A stretch of DNA of 64,000 bases from Halicephalobus mephisto (GCA_009193035.1 SWDT01000453.1:62001-126000), one strand, 5' to 3'; numbered from the stretch's first letter, positions 10,102 through 23,237 are shown. Program-made: numbers and translations. The notes: generated by a model not told the origin, from the letters alone.

Positions 10102-13100
10102 ATGTGGGCCGAAGCTCGGAAGACCGAAAAACAAGTTTTTAAATTATTCGATACCTCGGCAAAGAAAAAAGAAATTGCTCGACGAATTCAAGAACAAAAT
10201 GTAAGTTTTTTAAATTTATTATTTTTTAAACTTTTTAATTGCAGGCAAAAGAACCGCAAGATGTCCTCATGGTCCATGGTCATCGAATGCGGATTTACGA
10301 CGATGTTGAACAAGAAACAAGAGGAATAAGTAATCTGTGAGTTAATTTTCATATATCAATTTTCTATCTTGCCATACTTGTGGCTTTGGTGTTTTTGTTT
10401 CAATTCTGAAATCAGGATGAGGAATTAAACCTTAACATCCTGGATCCTGAATTAAGAATCCGGGATTTGGCAGATCAATTTCTGATTTTGACTCCAGATT
10501 CGAAATTTACGAATCTGACCACCTCATTTTAGGTGCTTTTTGTCCAAATTTAAAATACGTAAAATCTTACTCTGCATCCTCATATAAAAAACTCAAAATT
10601 TACCTAAAATATTCCTAAAATCGCATATAAGAACTCACCTAAAATATCTTGTTTTTAATTTTCGAATTAAAGTTACTGAAATTAAACCAAATATCCAGGA
10701 CACAAATATTCCATAACCTAATTTTCAATATGATCTTTTTAGCACAAAATGGCAAGGCGATGAATCTATTTTAATTGACAGATTTGACGTCAGAAATTTT
10801 TTGGAATCTGTTCCTAAAAAATCTGCTGTTTGTTTCCAACCAAAAACGCCGGAGGAATTCATCGAACAAATGCAGATAGAATACGAACGTTACAAGGAAC
10901 TAGTTGCTGTGGACTTCACCGGGGATACTGAGGAACAAATTCTGAAAAAAATAGCCGAGAAAGATCACAAGAAAACCATGGCCAGATTGGATAAACAAAG
11001 AAATAAAGGAAAATCGGGTTCGTTCAACAAACCTACGAACAAGAAAGCCGCCATCGGGTTTGTTTACGACAATAAGTCTGAAGAAGTTGAAGAAAAATCC
11101 GACGATGAAGAACCACCTCCGAAGAAACAGTCCTTCGTTAAGCCTGACTCTGGATCCGAGAGTTCTGAAGAAGAAGAAGAGGAATTATTTTGTGAGTTTT
11201 GCATATGTCAAAGTAACCTCTTTTCAGTAGGGTTGTCATGGTGTCTAGGACATTGAAGTACTTTCATATATAATCGCCAGCCCCGAACGTAGATGAAGGG
11301 ATTTGGATTCTATATCCTGGCCTAAAAAGTTGCTAAATTCATCTAAGTAGAGTTTTTCCGAAAATTTAACTTTGAAATTGTCTAAAATCACGGAAAACTG
11401 AAGTTTTTATTTAGGCTGATTTCTAAAAATTACTTTTGAGATAATTTTATGATTTTATTTATTTTCGTAATTGTGTGATTGATGATGGAGTTATCTAAGA
11501 TCACAAAACAATCATCATTTAAAACTAAAATTACCATATAAGCTACTCAATGTCTACAAAATTCCCTTCGAGACAATTTTATGCAGTTTTAATCTTCATT
11601 ATTATATGGTTGTTAATGTTTGTACTTATTGTTTCAGCTGCCAAACTTGGATCTCTTGTTTTTTCAAGTAACGATTGGGAACGGCTGAACAAAATTGCTG
11701 AAAAATACCATATTCCTAAAGATTCCTTTGATAAACTCTACGATGTGGACAGAGGAGATGAACTGGATACTGCCAAGATAAATGAAATCGAACGAGAAAG
11801 ACTCTCCATATCTGTCGGTACTTTTCTCATTTTTGACGATTTTAAGTACTTGTTTTAAATTATTTTTTACAGGGTAGAGGAGGAAAACGAGCCAGAGCAA
11901 GACTTCAAATTCGAAAAAAATTGATTCTGAAGGACCCGTTGAACGAGGATGCTGTTGCTTGTTTGAAGAGATTTGCAGAGAGAAGAATGAAAACAGAAGA
12001 AAGTGAAGACGAAGATGAGTCTTCAGATGAAAGTGAATTTGAAGAAAAAGTTGAATTTATAACTTCGTTTGGAGGAGAAGAAGATGTTCCAAAAAAACCA
12101 AGGACAAAAACTGTTTTTTCAGTAGAAACTCCTAAAAATGAAGATATAAATGATCAGAGGAAATTAGCGTAAGTTTTTTAAATGTAAAAAACGATAGTGA
12201 TTAAATTTAGGAAATTAAAAAATCGAAGATCAGAAAGTCCGTTTGGAACTGAATGGTCGAAACCAAATTCGTCTGGTAGTCAATCGATTTCTGAATATGG
12301 AAAAACAGAATTGAAATCAACGACTGGATCTAGAAGGAAATCCAGAAGTCCTAGAAGATCCAGAAGATCAAGATCCCCGAAAAGAGAACGTGAAAGTTTG
12401 TCATCTAGTCCGGATGAATCTCCTAGAAGAAAACCGAATAATTCTGGATGGCTTAGAGCAAGATTGCAAAATTTGAAAAAACAGAAAGATGAAGAAGCTG
12501 ATTTTGGTCGTCCTGTTGTTGGAAATAAGTCCTCAAGTGATTCAGATGGAAATATTGATGACGATAAGGATTTGGAAATTAGATCAAGTATGAGTGAATC
12601 TGAAAAAGAAAAAATAGAAATTGAAAATAGAAAAAGAAGAATAAGAAGGACTAAAAGAGAACTGAAAAAACGAGGACATTTGAAAAAAATGGAAAATGAA
12701 GAAGATTCGGAAACTGAAAGAAAAGCAATTGCTGCAAGAAAATTGAAATTAAAATTACAAAGAAATTTAACAAAAACGAAAAAAGAACTAGAACAAGAAG
12801 AAAGAGAAAAAAAACTTCAACAAGAAGAAGATGAAAAAGTGGGTTTTTTATAATTAGTTGAATTTTTTAGATTTTGGAATTAAGTTTTTTAAGATTTTTT
12901 AAATTGTTTTTAGTGATTTTTAAAATTTTGAATTACTTTTAATAATTTTTTAGATTTTGGAATTAGTTTTTTAAGATTTTTTAAAAGTGTTTTTTGGGAT
13001 TTCTGAAATTGATTTAATAATTTCTTAAATTTTTTGAATTAGTAGAAGTAATTTTTTAGATTTTGGAATTAGTTTTTTAAGACTTTTTAAATTGTTTTTT

Positions 13101-13446
13101 GGGATTTCTGAAGTTAGTATTTAAGTTGACTTTAATGGTTTTTTGATTTTAGCATCGACATGATAGTGAATATTTGAGTAGGAAGTACATTGCGAGGAAA
13201 TCTCCACATAAATCTATGTCAACGGATTCTGATGGTGAAAGTTTAAAAAGAAGAAGATCAAGAAGTCGATCCAGGTCCAGAAGACCGAGAAGTAGATCAC
13301 CTAGAAGCAAATCTAGAAGATCGAGGAGTAGATCACCGAGAAGAAGATCCCCTAGAAGACGAGAAAATTACCGTAGAAGGAGTAGATCTCGAGATAGGGA
13401 CTACAGAAGGGGCATTAGACGATCGAGTTCTAGAGATCGTCGTTGA
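10102..13446 (+). CDS. CLASRP: CLASRP, CLK4-associating SR-like splicing protein (SWAP N-terminal family)
   Basis: Nuclear SR-like protein linked to alternative splicing and to CLK kinases in animals. Seven exons: 10102-10200, 10245-10336, 10743-11191, 11638-11813, 11873-12168, 12211-12838, 13153-13446. Total 677 aa, close to the human protein. Marks: N-terminal DRY/EERY-type domain (MWAEARKTEKQVFKLF at the start; TKWQGDESILIDRFDVR around residue 65; acidic tracts after it), the family block EFITSFGG near residue 320, a Lys/Glu-rich coiled segment (KLKLKLQRNLTKTKKELEQE), and a C-terminal RS domain with SRSRSRSRRPRSRSP. The donor after 11813 is TCT/GTCGGT, which is weak; the stronger GTACTT four bases on would break the frame. 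It probably leads an operon with the gene at 13561. Confidence 0.9.
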
Positions 13447-13550
13447 ACTGTTTTTTACTAATTTATAAAAAAAATGTACTTTTGTGAATTTCTTTGTAAT
13501 GGATTTAATTTCCGATTTTTTACCTGAATTTTGTTTTTAAATTTAGTTTA

Positions 13551-13560
13551 ATTTTTTTAG
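13551..13560 (+). promoter_or_regulatory. Trans-splice acceptor directly before mrps-11 start; operon junction
   Basis: AATTTTTTTAG ends at 13560 and the start codon begins at 13561, leaving no room for an unspliced 5' UTR. The gap from the CLASRP stop is 114 bp and U-rich, typical of nematode intercistronic regions where SL2-type leaders are added. That this is SL2 rather than SL1 is inference. Confidence 0.7.
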
Positions 13561-14883
13561 ATGAATTCGATTCTGGGAAGGTTGTCAAGATTATCTTTGA
13601 CAAGTTTGTCTGGTTTTCAGAAGGCTTCGATCCATACATCTGCAGCTAATTACCGTAGTATTAGAGATGTCCATAGAACTGGCCTAAAATACGAAAGAGG
13701 AGAAGGATCACTTTTTGAAGGAACAACAGGAGCTCAGGCGTATGTTGCTGTTAATACTTCGAATATTAATAAATTTCTTCCATTACCTGAAACGATGAAA
13801 CAAGTTTTTAATGGAATTGTCTATGATGAACTTCCGATTGTTTACATCAAGGCTTCGAAGAATAACACTCTTATCCATGCTGTGGATCACAAGGTTTGGA
13901 TTTTGGTTCGATTTTGGGCAAGATAGCTAGTTTTGGACCGGGTAGTGTGATCTAGGTTTCTAGTAGTTGTTTATTTTTTTAAAATTTTTATTCCTATTTC
14001 GCACTATATTAAATTTATAAAAAATACAATTTCAAACTTAAATTAAATTTTCAATTTTAATTGTTTGCTTTGATCCATCTCTAGTAGTTGTTTGATATAT
14101 GGAAATTAATCCTAAAAGGTGGATAGAGGGTTGTGTACTCTATGTAATTCTGATTTAAGTTTCTAAGTTAATTTAAAAATAATAGTTTTAAAAGATTAAT
14201 TACGAAATCAATATCGCGCAAAATCGAAATTATAAGTTTTTTTGTTTTTAACTTCTGGAATTTCGTGCTGGGATAATTTCGTAAAAAACTTCATATATGA
14301 TATTTGTGATATATGAGTTATTACGAAATCGCGCGAAATTATGGAATAATCTGTAAAATCAAAATTCTGAGTTATTTTTGGTTTTTAGCAACTTCTAAAA
14401 ATTCCAATCGAGACAACTTTGTAAAAAACTTCATATATGATATTTGTGATATATGAGTTATTACGAAATCGCGCGGAATTATGGAATAATCACTCTGTAA
14501 AATCAAATTTTTGAGTTATTTTTGTTTCTGACAATTCCAGTCGAGACAATTTTATATAAACACCCATTTTTGGTTTTTATAACAATGTAATTTTGAGATT
14601 TTTTCAGTTTAATCATATTACTTATACGTCATGTCGAAACGAAGGCTTCAAGAACGCGAGAAAGAAAACAAACATCGCTGGTCAAACGACGGGAGTTGCA
14701 GCAGGTCAACGACTTTTAAGAAGAGGCATCAATACAGTAAGGGTTGTTGTAAGAGGTATCGGCCCGGGGAGAATGACGTCGGTTCAAGGTTTGGCTGTTT
14801 CTGGAGTGAATGTTGTTTCAATCACTGACAGGACGCCGTTGATCGAATTAGGACCAAGACCGAGGAAAATTAGAAGAGTTTAG
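13561..14883 (+). CDS. mrps-11: Mitochondrial ribosomal protein uS11m (MRPS11)
   Basis: Component of the mitochondrial small ribosomal subunit, on the platform of the 30S-like particle. Two exons: 13561-13893 and 14608-14883, joined in frame to 202 aa. The first about 30 residues (MNSILGRLSRLSLTSLSGF) are basic and hydroxylated without acids, as in a mitochondrial targeting peptide. The S11 core follows: PIVYIKASKNNTLIHAVDHK, then FNHITYTSCRNEGFKNARK, TTGVAAGQRLLRRGI, VVVRGIGPGRMTSVQGL and the typical C-terminal RTPLIELGPRPRKIRRV. It lies 114 bp behind CLASRP with an acceptor touching the ATG, so it is likely the downstream gene of an operon. It converges with the TWK channel gene, 47 bp away. 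Confidence 0.93.
14280..14560. repeat. Two tandem copies of a ~121-bp unit in the mrps-11 intron
   Basis: The block with AACTTCATATATGATATTTG, then TACGAAATCGCGCG and ATTATGGAATAATC, occurs twice in a row. The wording AAAATTCC...CGAGACAA at the joints is shared with several other arrays in the window. Confidence 0.7.
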
Positions 14884-14930
14884 ATTCCTTGATTGTTGTT
14901 TTTTTTTATAAATTTTTAGATTTGAAAGAC

Positions 14931-17900
14931 TTAATGATTTGAAGAAGTTGAAGTGTTTGATTTTCGTCGTCCGATGAAAGTTGAGATTTTAGAAGCTAAT
15001 CCGGATCCACTGCCGGAGGATTGATTGCTCATTTTTGAAGCTCGATCTTCGATGGGAGATGTGGAATGTTTGGATCGTCTGGAAGATAATTCGGAATCTG
15101 TTTCAGGAGTGGATTGTTCGCCATCTTCGTCGATGACACTGTGAGCTTCAGGAATTAAACTTAATCTACAAAAAAAAATTAGAAAATTAAAATTTTAGAA
15201 TTTAAAATTTAAAAAAAAATAGTTTTAATAGAATATTGGATTTTATTAAATTGAAAGTTGATTTTTAGAATTTAGAATTTTGACTTCAGAATCTACGGAC
15301 TTGAATAATGAATTTTCGGAATAAAATACTCGATTTTGAAAATATCTGAAATTGGTTGTGTCCAAATTTCGGAGTTAAAATTGAATAAAAATTTCGAATA
15401 AAATAATCATGTTTGTAGATTCTGAATCAGAATCCTGGAGTCTGTTATGAGATACTTGTGTACCAGATATATTCCATTTTTGAAGTTAAAGTTGAACAAA
15501 AATATTTAGAATAATGTAATGAAATCTGTAGATTCTGAATCTGAGATCAGAATCAATATTTGACTTTTAGAATCCTGGATTCAGATATATTCCATTTTTG
15601 AAATTAAAGTTGGACAAAAAATCTACAGTAATATAATGAAACTTGTAGATTCTGGATCTGAGGTCAGAATCAATAGTTGACTTTCAGAATCCTGGATTCA
15701 GATATATTTAATTTTTGAAATTAAAGTTGAACAAAATATCTACAGTAATATAATGAAATCTGTAGATTCTGAATCTGAGGTCAGAATCAATATTTGACCT
15801 TCAGAATCCTGGATTCAGATATATTTAATTTTTGAAATTAAAGTTAAATAAAATATCTACAGTAATATAATGAAACTTGTAGATTCTGAATCTGAGATCA
15901 GAATCAATATTTGACCTTCAGAATCTGGAATTCTGGAGACTAGTCCTTAATTCTAAGAACATTTAAAATTTTGGAATTTTATAAAAAATTTTTAAAATGA
16001 ACTTTGAAAATTTAAATGTTTTTTAATTTTTGAGATTTTAAAAATTAGAAATGTTTCAACACGAAAAATTGAAAATCGAAATAAAATTACCGTGATCGGA
16101 AATGTACTGTAGAAGTGTCTAGAGACAGATTGCCCAAGGCGAGTCTGTCCTCTTCTTCCTCCCGGGCCTCCAGCTCCTGGAGCGTCATCGGGACCGGCCG
16201 GAGTCGAGACGGAATAAAAATTGAAACATTTTCGACCAATTCTGAATCTGGATTTACGGGATTACTGTCATCAACAGGAGCACTCATTGTTGAGGATTTT
16301 TTGACTGCCTCAGGGTCTGTCAAACATGACGGATTAAAATTGGCATCGAACGATTTCGAAATTACTATTTGACTGTCGTTGAGGTCTTCGGTGTTCGTCG
16401 AGGACGTGGTTAATCCGCTTTCTTCCTTGGTCAGTTCAGTAAGAAGAAGAATATCCCCCTCTTCTGTGTCCACCAACTTCATGACGTCATCGACAGACAG
16501 ATTTCGCGGCAGGAATTTCATCCTCATTTTGTCCACTGTTCTGTAAATAAGGTTGTTTTTGCTCGGACTCGGAAAAGACAAAATTGTTTGACAACTTTTG
16601 TTTGATTTTTTTTTGTTAAATAACATTTGTTGAACAGCTTCTCGACTTAAAGAATAGGAACTTCCACAGCCCCGGAAAACCCCCAGAGAAGAACCCCTCC
16701 GTCTCACGGGGTCCTGGTGACTCAGCCGGCTCCCGACGCTCCCGAGGTTGTCGAATTGCTGCTTCCCGACCTCGTATGTCCTCTTCATCCTCGCCTGGAT
16801 CAGATTCAAACACATCGAAGCCAACGAAAGTCCGATGATGATGTAAATGAACAAAAGTAGGAAAAATTTCGGTTTCGAAGGTGTGATGTCTCCGAGACCA
16901 ATGGTACTGTAATAAAATTATAAAAATTGAAATTTTAGAAAAACTCAAAAATTTCCAATTAAATTCTTTAAAATTTGAGAATTTAAAAAGCTTTAAAATT
17001 ATTTATGAAATTTTAAAAACTTCTAATTTAATTTTTGAGAATTTAAAAAATTTTTAAATTATTTATGAAATTTTAAAAACTTCTAATTTAATTTTCGAAA
17101 ATTTGAGAATTTTAAAAATTTAAAAATTATTTATAAAATTTTAAAAATTTTCAATTTAATTTTGAAAAATTTCAGAAATCTAAAAAATTTTTAAAATCTT
17201 AGAAATTAGAAAAAATTTTAAAATTATTTATGAAATTTTAAAAACTTCTAATTTAATTCTTTAAAGTTTCAGAATTTAAAAATTTTAAAATTATTTATGA
17301 AATTTTGGAAATCTTCAAATATCCTAAAAATTTTCAGAATTTTCTGCTAAATTTCTAAAAAATTAAAAAAGTTTCAGAATTTAAAAAAAATTTAAAAAAT
17401 TTAAAAATTTCTAAAAAATTTAAAAAATTAAAAAATCATTTACAATATTCTAAAAATTTTTATTCAATTTTAGAAATTTCTAAAATTTTTTTAATTTTTG
17501 GAAATATGTAAAATTTTATAATTTTTAAAAATTTATAAAAAATAAAAATTACCTGAGACAAATGAAGAAAAAATAAAAAGCAGTAAAGTAATCCCAGTCC
17601 TGTTCCCAGAGGGTAAAAGTGGCCGAGCAGATGAAGATCCATCCGACGACCACGAAAACCGCAATCGGGATCGGCAGATCGAAAACTTCCAAGTCATGTT
17701 TGTCTTCGACATCTAGTCTTCTGATTTCTTCCATAGTCTGTTTGGTACAGTATCTGAAGAGCCTCCGACAGCCACATTTGATCAACCACCAGGGGGTCTT
17801 GAGGCATTTAGTTAAAATTTTTCCTAAAAATTTCCACATATTTAAAAAAATAAAAATTTTCTAAGATATTTAAAAAAAATAAAAATTTTTAGATATTTAA

Positions 17901-20900
17901 AAAATAAAAAATTTCCAGATATTTAAAAAAATAAAAATTTCCAGATATTTAAAAAAATTTTCTAAAATATTAAAAAAAAATAAAAATTTTCTAAGATATT
18001 TAAAAAATAAAAAACTTTCAGATATTTAAAAAAATGAAAATTTTCAAACATTTAAAAAATAAAAAATTTTCTAATATATTAAAAAAAAATAAAAATTTTC
18101 TAAAATATTTAAAAAATAAAAATTTTCTAAGATATTAAAAAAAATAATTTTCTTCCTAAAAATTTCCAGATATTTAAAAAAATTTTCTAAAATATTAAAA
18201 AAAAATAAAAATTTTCAAACATTGAAAAACTTCGAAAATTTTTATTTTTTAAAAAATATTTTTTTAAATAAAATAATTTTTTTAATATTTAAAAATAAAA
18301 TTTTAAAAATAATTTAAATAAATTTTTAAAAAGTAAATTATTTTTTGTAACTGATTTTTGAGTTTTCTTTTCGGGACCTGGGATTTTACAGTACAACGTT
18401 GAAAATGATTATTTTTGTAGCTTTAGTTAACATTACGATATCCCGTGTCCGGAGGCACTTGTTCAGTGAGGTCTTTTACATGGCTATTTGTTATCTAGTA
18501 AACTGGTTTCTTCCAAATCCCCTGGGGCAATAAGGCAAGGAATGACTGAATGAATCTATTCAGTCACTGTCTCGAGGCTTATCCATCAATGACCCGAGTC
18601 GCGCAACTTTCATAATTATAAAAACAGTAAAATCCTCAGATTGTCTACAGTAATTTCTCGGACAGAAACTGGACTAAAAAGAATTTTGAAACGAAAGCCT
18701 GAACATCAGGGACGTGGGGTACTGTAGGGCATGAGCGAGACTGGTTGTCTTGTGTGGAGGGATATATATAATTCGTATTTTTATTGTGCTAGTAAAGATT
18801 ATTATATTTTCGTTTTCAATTTTAAGAATTGGGTTTTTAATCGATATAATCCAAGTTCTTATTAGATTACTGTTGAGATAGAAACTGGACTAAAAAGAAT
18901 CCTGAAACGAAAGTCTGAACATCAAGAACCGTGGGGTACTGTAGGGCATGAGCGAGGTTCCATTATTTTGTGTGAGAAAATATATAAATTAAATTTGCTT
19001 TATGGTCCTAGTAAAGACTTGTAGTACTTCTGTTCTCTATTTTAACAGTAATCAAAAACCAAAAAAACTATTATTATGTAATCTGGAATCAACTTTCATC
19101 GCGAAAATTGTAGAAAAATATTAATTTTCCGTTTTTTATATTAAATCAAATTTAGTTACTAAAATTGTTAAAATTTTAATTTTTTGTTTTTATTAAGACG
19201 AATATAGAGTAGTGAAAAAATTTTAAAAAACCAATTTTCACCACGAAAGTTCCTGAAGACCACGATGAATTTGTTTTTTCATAGGTGCGAGTCAAAACTG
19301 ATAAAAGAACAACAAGCGCTCGAAATTAATTCCCACCGCGAAAGTTCCTGAAAATCATAATAGTCAGTCCAATTACCAGTAAAAGTCAAAACTGATAAAA
19401 AAAACAACAAGCGCTCGAAATTGATTCCCACCACGAAAGTTCCTGAAAATCATAATAGTCAGTTCAATTACCAGTGAAAGTCAAAACTGATAAAAGAACA
19501 AGCGCTGCAAATCTACTCTTGCCGCGAAAGTTCCTGAACCATGATCATTTGGCACGTTTCTGATTATTGGTGAACAGTGTTGCAAAATATCCTAAGAATT
19601 GAATTTCACTGTTCTTTTTCGGTTTTTTGATTATTGTTCTTTTAGTATTATTTTACGCGTCTTTACTCTGATATTAACCCATTACAGAAGACTACCCCCT
19701 CGACAGCGGTCCGGGAGGGACTTTAGGCCACGTCATAGCCCGCGATGCCCGTGTCGATGTGGACTGTCTCGAAGGGAAAGGACTCACCCATGTCGTCGAG
19801 GACACTCAAGACCAGAGGAATCCCAAAAGTGGCGTAAATCATTGTGAAAATCCGTCCGAACACGGTGACGGTGTAAAGTTGGGCGTCTCCTATGGTGGTA
19901 CAGAGAGTCTGAAATAACTTCCTTAATTAATTAATTAATTTTCCAAAGACCTGAGCATAAAGCATGGCATTCCAGAAGTCCCATTTTATCTTCTGATCCG
20001 GCTTGTACTTGACCCCCAATTGGACTTCGTAAGCCGCCAACTCCAGATTCAGCCGATCAGCGACCATTTTTGTCTGTTCACCCGTCAGAAAAAACAAAAA
20101 TTCGGAATTATTGAACATAGTTGGAATTAAAAAATTAATTAATTTTGTGCGATTTTTAACAATGTCGTCTTTCCAGATGACTTCTTGGGTTTCGTCGTGA
20201 CTGGCTTCACAGTAGTAAAAAATCGCCGCTCCGAGGAAATTGTACAGTATCAGAACGAGGATCAGACAGACGTGCTTGAGACCCCAATCGTGGTACAGGG
20301 TGTGGGCCACCCGGACCCATCTGGGGACCTTCCGGACCTTCCTGGCCTCCTCCTGGATCGCGTGAGTCACATGCCGGGCCTGAAATTCGATTTTATAAAA
20401 TTCCATCATAAAACCGAAAATTTATTAAAAAATAATTTCGAAAAAAATTTAAATTTTTATAAAATTAATATTTATTTAAAATTAATATTTATTAAAAATA
20501 TTAAAATTTTTAGAAATTAAAATTTTTATAAAATTAATATTTATTAAAAAAATTAAAATTTTTATAGAATTAAAATTTTCAAAAATTAAAATTTTTATAG
20601 AATTAAAATTTTTATAAACTTAAAATTTTTAGAAAATTTAAAAATTTCTTAGATTTCGAAAATATTTATAAAATTAAAATTTAATAAAAAATATTTTTTA
20701 CAAAGTTTTCCTAACATGAATTTCGGAAATTTTTTACTTTTTTTTTAATTTTAAAATTTTGGAATTTTTGAAAATGTTTATAAAATTTGAATTTCGAAAA
20801 CATCAAAATCAGATATGAGTGTTGTTGCGGAATTGCCTTGCCATGGATTTTCAAAATTCTCTAAATTTGGAATTTCTAGTTTTAGATATTTTAGAAATTT

Positions 20901-21526
20901 TAGATTTTAAAAATATTTTAGAAGATTTAATAAATTTTTAAGGGATTCTGAAATTTCTAAGATATTTTTAAAAATTCTAAAAAATTTTAAAAACTTAAAA
21001 ACTTAAAAGATTTAAAAATCAAAAAATTTAAAAATTTAAAACTTAAAAAATTTAAAAAATTTAAAATCAAAAAATTTAAAAATCAAAAAATTTAAAAATC
21101 AAAAAATTTAAAAACTTTAAAATTTAAAAATTTAAAAATTTAAAAACTTGCCTGATTTCGAAATGATTTCCTGAATTTGCTGAGATTGGTTCTGACGGTG
21201 GACAGCCTTCTACCGTTGTCTTCTTCGACAGTATTTGTCTGATTTCCGTTTTCATCCGTGATTCTGACGAGAGCGGTGGATGATTCAGGCGGAACGACCA
21301 AGTGTTCCATTCCTGCGGCACTCAATTCTGGCCAGATTTCTACTTGCTCAAAAACCAGAAAAGCGGTCAAGATTTGTCTTGCATTTTCGACATATAACTC
21401 GGTCCAGCTCGGAAAGGGGAACAGTCTCCGGGAGACCAGCCCCAGGGGATCCGGTCGCTTGTCGCCAATAAATTTCAAAACTTTCAAGTCCAGTTTTCTT
21501 CTATTAGTTCCATGTTTCTTCGGCAT
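14931..21526 (-). CDS. TWK-type two-pore-domain potassium channel with atypical first pore
   Basis: Plasma-membrane K2P channel setting resting potential in excitable cells. Six exons: 21526-21152, 20379-19951, 19908-19788, 17823-17553, 16906-16091, 15165-14931; 748 aa. A 159-residue cytosolic N-terminus precedes TM1 (about 160-180, HVCLILVLILYNFLGAAIFY), followed by the extracellular cap with an NNS site. Pore 1 is TTIGDAQLYT at 272-281 where the family has TTIGYG; pore 2 is STIGLGDITP at 399-408. TM4 reads FIYIIIGLSLASMCLNLIQ, typical for nematode TWK proteins. A long Ser-rich cytosolic tail of about 300 residues follows. The first intron uses a GC-AG pair (GCAAGT donor at 21151). The third intron (1,964 bp) is full of repeats. 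Which TWK orthologue this is cannot be told by eye. Confidence 0.88.
15412..15935. repeat. ~117-bp tandem repeat, about 4.5 copies, in last intron of the TWK gene
   Basis: GTAGATTCTGAATCTGAG or a close variant recurs at about 15414, 15528, 15645, 15762 and 15879. Each unit also holds AGAATCCTGGATTCAGATAT and ATCTACAGTAATATAATGAA. The unit contains short palindromes (GATTCTGAATC). The same submotif recurs in the array at 51520-52120. Confidence 0.85.
16950..18355. repeat. AT-only low-complexity introns of the TWK gene
   Basis: Introns 16907-17552 and the first part of 17824-19787 consist of runs such as AAATTTTAAAAATTT and TAAAAATTTTCTAAGATATT. No gene or RNA is visible. The second half of the first intron (20390-21140) is similar. 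Confidence 0.8.
18360..19560. repeat. Composite repeat block inside the third TWK intron
   Basis: Three parts. A GC-richer unique stretch at 18360-18600 has a 9-bp-stem hairpin TGACTGAAT/ATTCAGTCA at 18547-18570. A direct duplication of about 170 bp follows (about 18660-18830 and 18876-19040; shared AAACTGGACTAAAAAGAAT and GGGGTACTGTAGGGCATGAG). Three copies of a ~95-bp unit lie at 19290-19560 with AACAAGCGCT and GCGAAAGTTCCTGAA. None looks coding. Confidence 0.7.
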
Positions 21527-23237
21527 AAAAAATAAAAGTAATAAAATCTGACAAAAGTATCTAGAAATTTAAAAACTTCCTGACACGAAGTTAGAGTTCA
21601 GTAAATCTGTTACAAAAAAAAGTATTTTTTCAACAGGGGTTCTGGTAGTTTGAAAAATATTTTTTTAATTTTCGAAAAACTTTTAGATCATTACTGTATT
21701 GGAATTTTAGATATTTTTTATTTCTCTCATATAGTTGGGGTATAGGGGTACGAGGTAGAGGGTACTTTTCCGACAGGGGTTCTGGAAATTATTTTTTTTT
21801 TAATTTTCAAAAAAATTATAGATTATTACTGTATTCGATTTTTAAATATTTTTTTATTTCTCTCATGTAGTTAAGGTATAGGGGTACGGGGTAGAGGGTA
21901 CTTTTTTATAAACGTTCCGGTGGTCTGGATGATTTTTATTTCTGCGAAGATCATAGATTATTACTGTATTCGATTTTTAAATATCTTTTATTTTTTAAAT
22001 GTAATTGAGGTATGAGATGAGGAAAAAAGTTTTAATAACTTTGTAAAAATTAGAAAAAAATTTCTAAGATTTCTAGTTTACAATATTTTAAAATTTTGTG
22101 TTTTATTTTTTTCCAACTTTAGTTGAGGTAGAGGATGAAGATATTCAGATCGGTGAAGAATCCTCGGGAAATTTCGAAAAAACGATATTTGAAGTTCTTT
22201 GGCGATTTTTTTGAATAAGTTATCTTTGATTTTTATTTTTATTTTAATCTACTTTTCGACAACCAAGATCAGAATTGACGAATCTTTGAAGTTTTGGATT
22301 TCTGGATCGAATTAGTTCGAATTCGAAAATTGATTGAAAAATTCAAAATTGTTTAGAAAATTCGAAAATTAATTAGAAAATTCGAAATTAATTAGAAAAT
22401 TCGAAAATTGATTGAAAAATTTAAAATTGTTTAGAAAATTCAAAATTGTTTAGAAAATTCGAAAATTGATACCTCTGATGAAGACCCATTTTTCTAGTCC
22501 AGTTTATCTTCCATAAAAAAGTCATCCAGGAGATTTAGAAAAAATCAGACTTTTATAAAATTGAAAATAAAAATTTTTACGAAATAATCTCGACACGACT
22601 TTCGGGACTATTCTGAAACTTCCTAGAATCCATATTTTGGACGATTCTAAAAATGTCGATTACGTTTTGGAAGACTTCAGAAGATTCCGAAATTTCCAGA
22701 TTTTCGGAATTCTGTAAAATCGTCAAACATCATCAATGTCCCAAATTAACACCGAATTTTAACTAATTTTTATTTTATTTCAACAAATTTCAATTTTCTA
22801 CCGTATTTTGAAGCTGATCTAACTGGCATAGCGAGGAAAAATTTGGTCGAAAATTTGACCAAAAAATATTGCAGAATAAAAGTGATTTTGAAAAAAATTT
22901 CGAGTGAAAATAAATTTAAAAAATTATATTTGTTCTTTTTCGAGATTCATTGCTAAAGAAAAAAGCAGACTAAAATTAAAAAAAAAAAATAAAGATGCCC
23001 GTTGAAAATTTTTTAAAAATTAATTCGAATCGATTTTGACAAAAATGTGAAATTTGAATTTGTTTTAATTTCGCCAAAAACAATCAAAAAACAAAATTTT
23101 CGTTGTAGGATCCTTGTATATTATTTTTGGTATTATAATGGTTTCAGATAAACTAGATTCCTGAATATTGGTGATCATACTTTTCCAGTTCATCTTCATT
23201 AAAAATTGTTAACTTTTCCAGGAGTAAGTAGTTCATT
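21527..23237. other. Upstream region of the TWK gene
   Basis: AT-rich with three diverged copies of a ~125-bp block around 21640-22030 (AGATTATTACTGTATTCGAT and GGGTACGAGGTAGAGGGTAC). No coding frame or RNA gene is seen. Confidence 0.5.
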
